Shown: positions 43,895 to 51,574 of the stretch, one piece after another | Layout: every line of letters begins with the position of its first letter | How positions within the stretch are numbered: the first letter of the stretch is position 1 | Assembly (NCBI RefSeq): GCF_009834185.1 | Contig: NZ_CP047173.1 | Span: forward strand, 2,790,001 to 2,854,000 | Length of the DNA: 64,000 bases | Source of the DNA: Rathayibacter sp. VKM Ac-2760 | GTDB lineage: Bacteria > Actinomycetota > Actinomycetes > Actinomycetales > Microbacteriaceae | Direction of reading: 5' to 3' | Position numbers and translations under genes: made by a program | The notes under the pieces: model-generated | Databases searched by the model: none | Seen by the model: only the letters and a program-made list of their open reading frames with translations | Told to the model about the DNA's origin: nothing

Positions 43895-44569
43895 GTGAAG
43901 ATCCTTGTCGTCGAAGACGATCCAGCCATGGGCGAAGCGCTCGTGGGCGGCCTTGAAGACGCCGGCTACGACGCCGTGCTCACGACGAACGGCATCGATG
44001 CGCTCGTCGCGTTCAGCAACGCCGAGTTCTCGGCGGCGATCGTCGACGTGATGCTCCCGGCGATGTCGGGCTTCGAGATCTGCCGGCGCATCCGCGAGCT
44101 CGGCCGGTCCACGCCGATCCTGCTGCTCACCGCGCGCGACTCGGTCGAGGACCGCGTCTTCGGGCTCGACGCCGGCGCCGACGACTACCTCACCAAGCCG
44201 TTCGCCTTCACCGAGCTCAACGCCCGGCTGCGCGCGCTGCTGCGCCGCAGCCCGTCGCTGATGTCGACGTCCATCGAGGTCGGCCGCATCACGGTCGACG
44301 GCTCGAGCATCCGGCGGACCGCCGACAACACGCGCATCCACGTCAGCCCGAAGGAGCTGGAGCTGCTGAAGCTGCTGATCTCGCCGGTCGGCTCGGTGGT
44401 CACCCGCCAGCGCATCCTCTCCGAGATCTGGGGCGGCGGCGAGATCGTCGACAACAACATCGTCGACCAGTACGTCAGCTACCTCCGCAAGAAGCTGCCC
44501 ACCGACGACACCGGCGTCAGCATCGTGACCGTGCGCGGCAAGGGCTACTTCCTCCGCCCGGTCGAGTAG
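43895..44569 (+). CDS. OmpR/PhoB-family response regulator
   Basis: A 224-aa two-domain regulator. The receiver domain has acidic residues VVEDDP, the phosphorylated Asp51 in AAIVDVMLPAM, LTARDS and the conserved lysine in YLTKPFAF. The C-terminal winged helix has HVSPKELELLKLL and the recognition region VDNNIVDQYVSYLRKKL. The histidine kinase gene follows after four bases, so they form one operon and a cognate pair. Target genes are unknown. The start lies at leaderless distance from a TAGGGT hexamer. Confidence 0.94.
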   Translation: MKILVVEDDPAMGEALVGGLEDAGYDAVLTTNGIDALVAFSNAEFSAAIVDVMLPAMSGFEICRRIRELGRSTPILLLTARDSVEDRVFGLDAGADDYLTKPFAFTELNARLRALLRRSPSLMSTSIEVGRITVDGSSIRRTADNTRIHVSPKELELLKLLISPVGSVVTRQRILSEIWGGGEIVDNNIVDQYVSYLRKKLPTDDTGVSIVTVRGKGYFLRPVE

Positions 44570-44573
44570 GCCG

Positions 44574-46007
44574 ATGGCTGCCCCCGGCCCGGTCGCCGCC
44601 GCGAGAGCCGCCACCCGGCGCTCCGGTGCGCTGTCGATCCGTGCCCGGATCACGATCGGCTCCGTCGCCGTCGCGACCGTGCTGTTCGCCCTCGCGGCGA
44701 TGCTCTTCTACCAGGTCGTCACCGGCATCGTGGAGCGCAGCGAGCGGACGATCCTCGTCTCGATCGAGGACGAGATCCGCCGCGACATCGCCGCCGGCGA
44801 CGTGCCGCGGGTGCAGGATTCGTCGACGGGGCAGCTCTACCTCGCGCTCACCCCGGACGGGACCGTCGACGCGACCACGATGCCGACCGACGTCACCCGC
44901 GCCGTGCGGGCGGAGCTGCGCGAGAGCGCCGCCGACGCCGTGCCGCGCTACACCGAGGTCGAGACCGCGACCACGCGCTACCTGGTGCGCATCATCGCCG
45001 TCGAGAGCGACGACGGCACCTGGAGCGTCGCCACCGCGCGCGACCAGGCCGCCTCGCAGCTGGTGCTCGACGACTTCGCCCACGTGCTCGTCTACGCCGC
45101 GATCTTCCTCGTCGTCACCTTCGGGCTCGCCTCCTGGATCCTCACCGGGGCGGCGCTCGCGCCGGTGCGGCGGATGCGCGCCCGCGCGGACCAGATCGCC
45201 GCCGACCCGGGAGCGGGCGATCAGCTGCCGGTCGTCGGCACCCGCGACGAGATCGACGAGCTCGCGCAGACGCTCAACGCCTTCCTGACGAAGCAGTCGG
45301 CCTCCCTCGCCCGCGAGAAGCAGATGGTGTCGGATGCGAGCCACGAGCTGCGCACGCCGCTCGCCGCGCTCTCGGCGCAGCTCGAGATCGCCCATCACCG
45401 CGTCGAGGATCCGGTGGCCGTCGACCGGGTCATCGTCGACGCGCAGAAGAGCGTCGACCGCCTGGTCCGCCTCGCCTCCGCGCTGCTCGACATCTCGAGG
45501 ATCGAGAGCCGCTCGGCGCGGCCGACGTCTCCCTTCGCCGAGCTCGTCGACGAGCTGGTCGGCGCGGTCGACCGCACCCGGCTGCTCGCGGCCGAGTCGG
45601 GTGTCGAGATCGACTACGAGATCGACGAGCGCGAGCCGGCGCGGCTCTACGCCGTCGCCGCTCAGGACTTCGGCCGCGTGATCGACAACCTCGTCCGCAA
45701 CGCGATCCAGGCGATCGGGCGGGGCGGCGAGATCGTCGCGTCGCTCGCGCAGAAGGACGGCCGGCTGCTGCTCACCGTCTCGGACGACGGACCGGGCATG
45801 CCCGCCGACTTCATCCCCGTGGCCTTCGACCGGTTCTCGCGCCCCGACGACTCGCGCACGGTCGCGTCCGGCGGCAGCGGCCTCGGGCTCGCCCTCGTGC
45901 ACACCACCGTGCTCTCGGGCGGCGGCACCGTCGCGCTCTCGAACCGCGATCCGCGCGGGCTCGCGGTCGACATCGTCCTGCCCCCGGTCGGCTCCGCCCC
46001 GCGCTGA
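44574..46007 (+). CDS. Sensor histidine kinase
   Basis: A 477-aa membrane kinase. Two membrane helices (about residues 27-51 and 171-193) flank a sensor domain of about 120 residues. A HAMP region follows (VRRMRARADQIAADPG), then the phosphoacceptor His257 in SDASHELRTPLAAL. The ATPase domain has the N box DNLVRNAIQAI, SDDGPGMP and GGSGLGLALVHT. It would phosphorylate the upstream regulator. The sensed signal is not evident. A hairpin terminator follows. Confidence 0.94.
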   Translation: MAAPGPVAAARAATRRSGALSIRARITIGSVAVATVLFALAAMLFYQVVTGIVERSERTILVSIEDEIRRDIAAGDVPRVQDSSTGQLYLALTPDGTVDATTMPTDVTRAVRAELRESAADAVPRYTEVETATTRYLVRIIAVESDDGTWSVATARDQAASQLVLDDFAHVLVYAAIFLVVTFGLASWILTGAALAPVRRMRARADQIAADPGAGDQLPVVGTRDEIDELAQTLNAFLTKQSASLAREKQMVSDASHELRTPLAALSAQLEIAHHRVEDPVAVDRVIVDAQKSVDRLVRLASALLDISRIESRSARPTSPFAELVDELVGAVDRTRLLAAESGVEIDYEIDEREPARLYAVAAQDFGRVIDNLVRNAIQAIGRGGEIVASLAQKDGRLLLTVSDDGPGMPADFIPVAFDRFSRPDDSRTVASGGSGLGLALVHTTVLSGGGTVALSNRDPRGLAVDIVLPPVGSAPR

Positions 46008-46053
46008 CCGGACGACGCGCCACGACGCGGGCCGGACGACGCCGACCGGACGA

Positions 46054-46085
46054 CGAAGGCCCCCGGCGCGAACCGGGGGCCTTCG
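46054..46085. terminator. Bidirectional hairpin terminator
   Basis: A perfect 13-bp stem (46054-46066 with 46073-46085) with a 6-base loop CGCGAA lies between convergent genes, serving both the histidine kinase and the 46092-46667 gene. Confidence 0.7.
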
Positions 46086-46091
46086 GGAGGA

Positions 46092-46667
46092 TCAGCGCCG
46101 CTCGTCCTCGGGACGGATCGGCACGGGATCGCCGGTCGCAGGCGGCGGCGCCCAGACCGCCTGCGGCGCCTCCGACTCCGCCGGGGTGCCGTCGAGCAGG
46201 TTGCGGGCCCGGTTCACCACCTCCGGGTCGACCAGGACGGAGTAGCTCGTCGCGATGACCTGCATCGTCGAGGTGAAGTCGCGGCGGCGGCGGTTGACCG
46301 CGTAGGAGGCGAGGCCGAAGAGCATGCCGAAGCCGGCACCGAGCAGGACGGCCGCGATGAGGAAGGAGAACTCGGTCGTCGGCGAGAAGATGATCAGCAG
46401 CAGGCCGAGGAAGACACCGAGCCAGGCTCCGGAGGCCGCACCCGCCAGAGCGACGCGGCCCCAGGTCAGCTTGCCGGTGACGCGCTCGACGCTCTTGAGC
46501 TCGTTGCCGATGATCGCCAGCTGACGGACGGGGAAGTCGGCCCGGGCCAGAACGTCGACGGCCTTCTGCGCCTTCTCGTAGGTGTCGAAGGTGGCGAGGA
46601 TCTCGCCGCGCGGGATCGTCGGGGAGACGGCGCCCCGGCGGTTGTTCATGGGCATCTGCTGAGTCAC
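46092..46667 (-). CDS. General stress protein 17M-like membrane protein
   Basis: A 191-aa protein. The N-terminal domain (ILATFDTYEKAQKAVDVLAR, then VRQLAIIGNELKSVERVTG) resembles the general stress protein 17M/YflT family. Two glycine-rich membrane helices follow (AGAASGAWLGVFLGLLLIIF and IAAVLLGAGFGMLFGLASYA), then a small cytoplasmic domain and a proline-rich tail. The function of the family is unknown; some members respond to general stress. It is divergent from the MgtE-like gene. Confidence 0.78.
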   Translation of the reverse strand: MTQQMPMNNRRGAVSPTIPRGEILATFDTYEKAQKAVDVLARADFPVRQLAIIGNELKSVERVTGKLTWGRVALAGAASGAWLGVFLGLLLIIFSPTTEFSFLIAAVLLGAGFGMLFGLASYAVNRRRRDFTSTMQVIATSYSVLVDPEVVNRARNLLDGTPAESEAPQAVWAPPPATGDPVPIRPEDERR

Positions 46668-46782
46668 CCGCTCAGAGTGTCACAGCCGTCTTGGAGCATT
46701 CTGGGCGCGGATCGAGAGCCTCCCGAACGCCCGCCGAGTACGTCGAGGGCCCGGGCTCGGGTTCCGCGAGGGTGGCCGGGTC

Positions 46783-46788
46783 TAGGTT
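46783..46788 (+). promoter_or_regulatory. Putative -10 hexamer (TAGGTT), leaderless start
   Basis: TAGGTT ends seven bases before the GTG at 46796, with no ribosome site between. Confidence 0.45.
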
Positions 46789-46795
46789 GGTAGCC

Positions 46796-48145
46796 GTGAG
46801 TTCCGCCAGAGTCTTCGTAGCGCGCTTGGCCGGTTGCAGCGTCTTCGACCCGGCGGGCGATCGCGTCGGCAAGGTCCGCGACGTCCTGCTCGTCTCCCGT
46901 CAGAACGACGCGCCCCGCGTGGTCGGCCTGGTCGTCGAGATCCCCGGCCGACGGCGGGTGTTCGTCTCGATCGGCCGCGTGACCAGCATCGGCAGCGGCC
47001 AGATCATCACCACCGGTCTGATCAACGTGCGCCGCTTCGAGCAGCGCGGCGGCGAGGTCCGCGTCATCGCCGAGCTCCTCGGCCGGCGGATGACCTTCGT
47101 CGACGGCTCCGGCGACGCGATCGTCGAGGACGTCGCGATCGAGGAGGTCGGCCCCGGCGAGTGGGAGCTCGCGCAGCTCTTCGTCCGCCGCCCCAAGACC
47201 AGTCCCTCCCCCTTCGCCAAGGGCGCGACCACGTTCGCCGGCTGGCGCGAGGTGCGCGAGAGCGTCTCCACCGAGGCGCAGTCCGCCCAGCAGTACGTGG
47301 CGAGCCTCTCCGAGCTCAAGCCCGCCGACCTCGCCAGCACGCTCCTCGACCTGCCGCAGCAGCGGATGCTCGAGGTCGCCGGCGAGCTCTCGGACGACCG
47401 GCTCGCGGACGTGCTCGAGGAGATGCCCGAGAGCGAGCAGGTCGAGATCCTCGGCCGGCTCGACGACGACCGGGCCGCGGACGTCCTCGACCAGATGCAG
47501 CCCGACGACGCGGCCGACCTGATCGCCCAGCTGTCCGACGAGCGCGGCGAGACCCTCCTCGAGCTGATGGAGCCGGAGGAGGCGGACGACGTCCGCATGC
47601 TGCTCTCCTACGCCCCGGAGTCGGCCGGCGGCCTGATGACGACGGAGCCGATCATCGTCTCCTCCGAGGCGACCGTGGCCGAGGGGCTCGCGATGATCCG
47701 CCGGCACGAGCTCGCCCCCGCGCTCGGCGCCGCCGTCTGCGTCACGCTGCCGCCCTACGAGCCGCCGACCGGCCGCTTCCTCGGCATGGTGCACTTCCAG
47801 CGAATGCTCCGCTACCCGCCGCACGAGCGCCTCGGCACCCTGCTCGACCAGAGCCTGGACCCGATCACGCCGGACACCTCGGCCGCCGAGGTCGCCCGCA
47901 TCCTCGCGAGCTACAACCTCGTCTCCGTGCCCGTCGTCGACGAGTCGCACCGGCTGGTCGGAGTGGTGACGATCGACGACGTGCTCGACTACCTGCTCCC
48001 CGACGACTGGCGCAGCCACGACGGCGACGACGAACCGCGCGTGCCGGTGAGCACGACGACCCAGGGCATACCGATCGCACCGGCCGCCGCGTCGGCGCGC
48101 AGGTTCGGAGCAGGACGACGAGGACGGAGGGGTGCACGTGGCTAG
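46796..48145 (+). CDS. MgtE N-terminal and CBS domain protein without channel domain
   Basis: A 449-aa soluble protein. A PRC-barrel-like N-terminal part (VFDPAGDRVGKVRDVLLVSR) is followed by an MgtE intracellular domain (LADVLEEMPESEQVEILGRL, DAADLIAQLSDERGETLLEL) and a CBS pair (LMTTEPIIVSSEATVAEGLA; LVGVVTIDDVLDYL). MgtE channels use these domains to sense magnesium, but no membrane helices follow here, so it is a sensor or regulator rather than a channel. Related actinobacterial genes lie beside an Mrp gene, as here. The GTG at 46796 is favoured; upstream codons overlap the promoter. Its end overlaps the DUF1003 gene. Confidence 0.84.
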   Translation: MSSARVFVARLAGCSVFDPAGDRVGKVRDVLLVSRQNDAPRVVGLVVEIPGRRRVFVSIGRVTSIGSGQIITTGLINVRRFEQRGGEVRVIAELLGRRMTFVDGSGDAIVEDVAIEEVGPGEWELAQLFVRRPKTSPSPFAKGATTFAGWREVRESVSTEAQSAQQYVASLSELKPADLASTLLDLPQQRMLEVAGELSDDRLADVLEEMPESEQVEILGRLDDDRAADVLDQMQPDDAADLIAQLSDERGETLLELMEPEEADDVRMLLSYAPESAGGLMTTEPIIVSSEATVAEGLAMIRRHELAPALGAAVCVTLPPYEPPTGRFLGMVHFQRMLRYPPHERLGTLLDQSLDPITPDTSAAEVARILASYNLVSVPVVDESHRLVGVVTIDDVLDYLLPDDWRSHDGDDEPRVPVSTTTQGIPIAPAAASARRFGAGRRGRRGARG

Positions 48146-48668
48146 GGACACCAAGCAGGATCGGCGGCTCGACGCCCCGAAGGGACTGCGCACGCGCGTG
48201 CTCCCCCGACGCAACCGGCAGAGCAGCGACCGCTTCGGCCGCCTGACCGAGTCGTTCGCCCGCGGCATGGGCACGCCGTGGTTCCTCGTCGGCATGACGA
48301 TCTTCTGCGTGTTCTGGCTGCTCTTCAACACCTACGGCCCGGAGGACGCGCGGTTCGACTCGCAGGCCCTCGGCTTCACGGTGCTCACGCTGATCCTCTC
48401 GCTCCAGGCCTCGTACGCCGCTCCCCTGCTGCTGCTCGCGCAGAACCGCCAGGACGACCGCGACCGCGTGCAGATCGAGCAGGACCGCCAGCGCGCCGAG
48501 CGCAACCTCGCCGACACGGAGTACCTGGCCCGCGAGGTCGTCGCCCTCCGCCTGGCGATCCGCGACATGGCCAGCAAGGACTTCATCCGCTCCGAGCTGC
48601 GCAGCCTCGTCGAGGAGCTCGAGAAGGACCGGACGGAGCCGGCTCTCCCCGAGCGGCGCGATGCCTGA
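48138..48668 (+). CDS. DUF1003 family membrane protein
   Basis: A 176-aa protein with a basic start, two membrane helices (PWFLVGMTIFCVFWLLFNTY and LGFTVLTLILSLQASYAAPL) and a long C-terminal coiled helix (RQDDRDRVQIEQDRQRAERN), the standard DUF1003 pattern. Function is unknown. The GTG at 48138 is chosen for the GGAGG ribosome site at proper spacing; a GTG at 48132 is an alternative. It overlaps the preceding stop and the following Mrp gene, so the three form an operon. Confidence 0.88.
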   Translation: MARDTKQDRRLDAPKGLRTRVLPRRNRQSSDRFGRLTESFARGMGTPWFLVGMTIFCVFWLLFNTYGPEDARFDSQALGFTVLTLILSLQASYAAPLLLLAQNRQDDRDRVQIEQDRQRAERNLADTEYLAREVVALRLAIRDMASKDFIRSELRSLVEELEKDRTEPALPERRDA

Positions 48669-49836
48669 CGCCGCCGTGCCCGACGCCGCGATGCCTGACG
48701 CCGCCGCCCTCGAGAGCGCCGTGCTCGCGGCGCTGTCCCGGGTCATCGATCCGGAGATCCGCAAGCCGATCACCGAGCTCGACATGGTGGAGTCGGTGAC
48801 GGCCGGCGCGGACGGCGCGGTCACCGTCGCCATCCGTCTCACGATCGTCGGCTGCCCGGCCGCCTCCGCGATCGAGCGCGACGTGCGCCTGGCCGCCGAG
48901 TCCGCGGCAGGGGCCGGCGCGGTGCGGGTCGAGGTCGGCGTGATGACGCCGGCGCAGCGGACGGCGCTCACCGAGCGCCTGCGCGGCGGCCGGCGCGAGA
49001 TGCCCTTCGGCCCCGACTCGCTCACCCGCGTCTACGCGGTCACGAGCGGCAAGGGCGGGGTCGGCAAGTCGACCGTCACCGCGAACCTCGCCGTCGCCCT
49101 CGCCCAGCAGGGCCTCGCGGTCGGCCTCGTCGACGCCGACGTGCACGGCTTCTCGATCCCCGGGCTGCTCGGGCTGATGCACGACGGGCTGGTCGCCGGG
49201 CCGACCAGGGTCGGCGAGCTGATGCTGCCGCCGGTCGCGCACGGCGTGAAGGTGATCTCGATCGGGATGTTCCTCGAGGGCGACACCCGCGGCGCGGCGG
49301 TCTCCTGGCGGGGGCCGATGCTGCACCGGACCATCTCGCAGTTCCTCACCGACGTCTTCTTCGGCGACCTCGACGTGCTGCTGCTGGATCTGCCGCCCGG
49401 CACCGGCGACGTCGCGATCTCGATCGGCCAGCTGCTGCCGCACGCGGAGGTGCTGATCGTCACCACTCCGCAGCCGGCGGCCGCCGACGTCGCCGAGCGC
49501 AGCGGAGCGCTCGCCCGGCAGTCCGGTCAGCGGATCGTCGGGGTCATCGAGAACATGTCCGGGCTGCCCCAGCCGGACGGGACGATCCTCGATCTCTTCG
49601 GCAGCGGCGGCGGCGCCGAGGTGGCCCGCCGGCTCAGCGCGAGCGGCGAGGACGTGCCGCTGCTGGCGTCCCTGCCGATCAGCGTGCCGCTGCGGGCGGG
49701 CGGCGACGCCGGGATGCCGGTCGTCCTCGGCGATCCGGAGGACCCGGCGGCCGTCGCGATCACGGCGCTGGCGCGCATGCTCGCCTCGCGTCCCCGCGGC
49801 CTCCCCGGCCGCCGCCTGCCGATGTCGGTCGGCTGA
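48661..49836 (+). CDS. mrp: Mrp/NBP35-family iron-sulphur cluster carrier ATPase
   Basis: A 391-aa ApbC/Mrp protein that carries iron-sulphur clusters to target enzymes. The N-terminal MIP18/DUF59 domain (VIDPEIRKPITELDMVESV, IVGCPAAS) precedes the deviant P-loop TSGKGGVGKST near residue 130. LVDADVHGFSIPGLL and LLLDLPPGTGDVA are also typical. The usual C-terminal CxxC cluster-binding pair is not seen: the ENMSG segment continues into GLPQPDG rather than CPxC. That alters or loses the standard cluster site. The ATG overlaps the DUF1003 gene. Confidence 0.9.
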   Translation: MPDAAVPDAAMPDAAALESAVLAALSRVIDPEIRKPITELDMVESVTAGADGAVTVAIRLTIVGCPAASAIERDVRLAAESAAGAGAVRVEVGVMTPAQRTALTERLRGGRREMPFGPDSLTRVYAVTSGKGGVGKSTVTANLAVALAQQGLAVGLVDADVHGFSIPGLLGLMHDGLVAGPTRVGELMLPPVAHGVKVISIGMFLEGDTRGAAVSWRGPMLHRTISQFLTDVFFGDLDVLLLDLPPGTGDVAISIGQLLPHAEVLIVTTPQPAAADVAERSGALARQSGQRIVGVIENMSGLPQPDGTILDLFGSGGGAEVARRLSASGEDVPLLASLPISVPLRAGGDAGMPVVLGDPEDPAAVAITALARMLASRPRGLPGRRLPMSVG

Positions 49837-49858
49837 GGCCGCACGCTCGGCGGCGCGC

Positions 49859-49946
49859 GGGTCTCGATACGCCCGCTGCGCGGGCTACTCGACCAGCAAG
49901 TGACCCCTTGCTGGTCGAGTAGCCCCGCAGGGGCGTATCGAGACCC
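49859..49946. repeat. Palindromic intergenic repeat, full copy
   Basis: An 88-base element with arms GGGTCTCGATACGCC and GGCGTATCGAGACCC and an inner pair CTCGACCAGCAAG / CTTGCTGGTCGAG. The whole forms a long hairpin after the Mrp gene. It also matches 30013-30115 and 56559-56646. Confidence 0.85.
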
Positions 49947-49991
49947 GCCGGCGCCGACACCGGCGCCGTGCACCGCAGGACTCGGAGCAGT

Positions 49992-50033
49992 GGGTCTCGA
50001 TACGCCCGCTGCGCGGGCTACTCGACCAGCAAG
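49992..50033. repeat. Palindromic intergenic repeat, half copy
   Basis: The left arm and inner part of the same element (GGGTCTCGATACGCCCGCTG to CTCGACCAGCAAG), without its right half, about 45 bases after the full copy and just before the tatB end. Confidence 0.8.
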
Positions 50034-50053
50034 CCCGGCAGGTTCGGCGCGGC

Positions 50054-50470
50054 TCAGGTGGCTTCGAGGTCGATGGGCGGCGGCGCCACCGTCGACAGCT
50101 CGCCGGCACCGGCCGAGCGCTTCATCGTCGTGTAGTAGCTGTCCGCGGTCGAGGCGCCACCGCCCGTGGTGACGGGCGCGGAGACCGCCGACGGGGGCTT
50201 CACCGTCGGCGCGGGCTCGTCCTCGAGCAGGGCGTCGCGGATGATCCGGCGCGGGTCGTACTGCCGCGGATCGAGCTTGCGCCAGTCGACCTCGTCGAAC
50301 TCGTCGCCCATCTCGTCCTTCACGCGCTCGCGCGCCTGAGTGGCGAAGCCGCGGACCTTCCGCACCAGCGCAGCGAGCTGCGAGGCGTAGTAGGGCAGGC
50401 GGTCAGGACCCAGCACGAAGACGGCGATGACTCCGATGATGAGGAGCTTGTCGAACGTCAAACCGAACAC
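50054..50470 (-). CDS. tatB: Twin-arginine translocase subunit TatB
   Basis: A 138-aa protein with one N-terminal membrane helix (FDKLLIIGVIAVFVLGPDRL) followed by the amphipathic helix LPYYASQLAALVRKVRGFA and a long, partly acidic and proline-rich tail, as in TatB. It takes part in exporting folded proteins with twin-arginine signals, such as the EfeB-like protein at the right edge. It converges on the Mrp gene, with the repeat elements between. The start at 50470 is divergent from the methyltransferase-like gene. Confidence 0.92.
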   Translation of the reverse strand: MFGLTFDKLLIIGVIAVFVLGPDRLPYYASQLAALVRKVRGFATQARERVKDEMGDEFDEVDWRKLDPRQYDPRRIIRDALLEDEPAPTVKPPSAVSAPVTTGGGASTADSYYTTMKRSAGAGELSTVAPPPIDLEAT

Positions 50471-50583
50471 GGGACAACACTAACCCGCCGCGCCTTCCGC
50501 GACGACCGCGCGCGCGCCCGTACCCTGACGATGCGCAGGTGCGATCCGCCCGCCGAGACCCCCCCCAGCAGAGGAGCCCACCC

Positions 50584-51216
50584 GTGTCCGACAAGGATGC
50601 CAACTGGAAGTACGCCGAGGACGCCGTCGTCGAGCCCGAGGCGATCGCCTCCGCCCGCCGGCTCTCGGTGGAGGTGGGCATCGACGCCATCGCTCCCTCG
50701 ATCGGCGCGCAGTCCGCGCTCGTGGCGGCCGCCGCCCGGGCGACGTCGATCATCGAGATCGGCACCGGCACCGGCGTGAGCGGGCTCTGGCTCCTCGACG
50801 GCGCCCCCGAGGCCATGCTCACCTCGATCGACTCGGAGGCGGTGCACCAGCAGCACGCGCGCGTCCAGTTCCACGAGGCGGGCATCTCGCCCAACCGCCT
50901 GCGCCTCATCCCGGGCCGTGCCCTCGAGGTGCTCCCCCGGATGAACGAGAACTCCTACGACATCGTCTTCGTCGACGGTGATCCGCTGCAGGTCATCGAG
51001 AACGTCGAGCACGCGCTGCGGCTGGTCCGGCCCGGCGGCACCGTGCTCGTGCCGCACGCCCTGTGGCGTGGCCGGGTCTCCAACCCCGCGCAGCGCGACG
51101 AGATCGCCTCGGCCTTCCGCACCCTGGTCGCCGAGGTCTGCGGGTCGCCGGCCGTGGTCAGCGTGCTCTCGCCGATCGGCGACGGCCTGCTGCAGGCGAA
51201 CAAGCGCCGCGCGTAG
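50584..51216 (+). CDS. O-methyltransferase-like protein (SAM-dependent)
   Basis: A 210-aa protein of the catechol/caffeoyl-CoA O-methyltransferase family. The SAM motif is IIEIGTGTGVSGLWLL, with LTSIDSEAVHQQHARV, YDIVFVDGDPLQV and LVRPGGTVLVPH. The GTG at 50584 is chosen for the GAGGAG site upstream; an earlier frame start lies within the promoter. A similar gene lies near tatB in mycobacteria. The substrate is unknown. A strong hairpin terminator follows. Confidence 0.88.
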   Translation: MSDKDANWKYAEDAVVEPEAIASARRLSVEVGIDAIAPSIGAQSALVAAAARATSIIEIGTGTGVSGLWLLDGAPEAMLTSIDSEAVHQQHARVQFHEAGISPNRLRLIPGRALEVLPRMNENSYDIVFVDGDPLQVIENVEHALRLVRPGGTVLVPHALWRGRVSNPAQRDEIASAFRTLVAEVCGSPAVVSVLSPIGDGLLQANKRRA

Positions 51217-51261
51217 GAGCGCCTCCCCGCGCTCTCGCCGGAGCACGACCCGGGAACGAGG

Positions 51262-51294
51262 GAACGCCCGTCGCATCGGATGCGACGGGCGTTC
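51262..51294. terminator. Bidirectional hairpin terminator
   Basis: A perfect 14-bp stem (51262-51275 with 51281-51294) with a 5-base loop between the convergent methyltransferase-like and DUF3117 genes. Confidence 0.75.
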
Positions 51295-51311
51295 TCGACG
51301 GTGCTGGTGGG

Positions 51312-51485
51312 TCAGGCTGGAGTGACCACGGACGCGAGAGCGTCGTGGAGTTCCTTCGCCTCTGCATCGTTGACCGAGACGACGAGACGTCCGCCGCCTT
51401 CGAGCGGAACGCGCACGACGATGAGTCGACCCTCCTTAACAGCCTCCATCGGTCCGTCTCCGGTCCTCGGCTTCATGGCCGCCAT
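51312..51485 (-). CDS. DUF3117 small protein
   Basis: A 57-aa protein matching the actinobacterial DUF3117 family: MAAMKPRTGDGPMEAVKEGR at the start and VRVPLEGGGRLVVSVNDAEA in the middle. The whole length agrees with family members. The ATG at 51485 follows AAAGGGGAA, and a GATAAT -10 lies about 30 bases upstream. The family is conserved in Actinobacteria but its function is unknown. A hairpin terminator follows the stop. Confidence 0.9.
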   Translation of the reverse strand: MAAMKPRTGDGPMEAVKEGRLIVVRVPLEGGGRLVVSVNDAEAKELHDALASVVTPA

Positions 51486-51514
51486 AGAGTTCCCCTTTCG
51501 TGACGTATCCGTCT

Positions 51515-51520
51515 ATTATC
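51515..51520 (-). promoter_or_regulatory. Putative -10 (GATAAT) for DUF3117 gene
   Basis: On the - strand GATAAT sits about 30 bases before the ATG at 51485, leaving a short leader with an AAGGGG ribosome site. The -35 is unclear. Confidence 0.55.
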
Positions 51521-51574
51521 GTGCATCCGCGGCTGGGACGAAATCGGCCGCCTTCCGCGGACACACGCGCGGGA

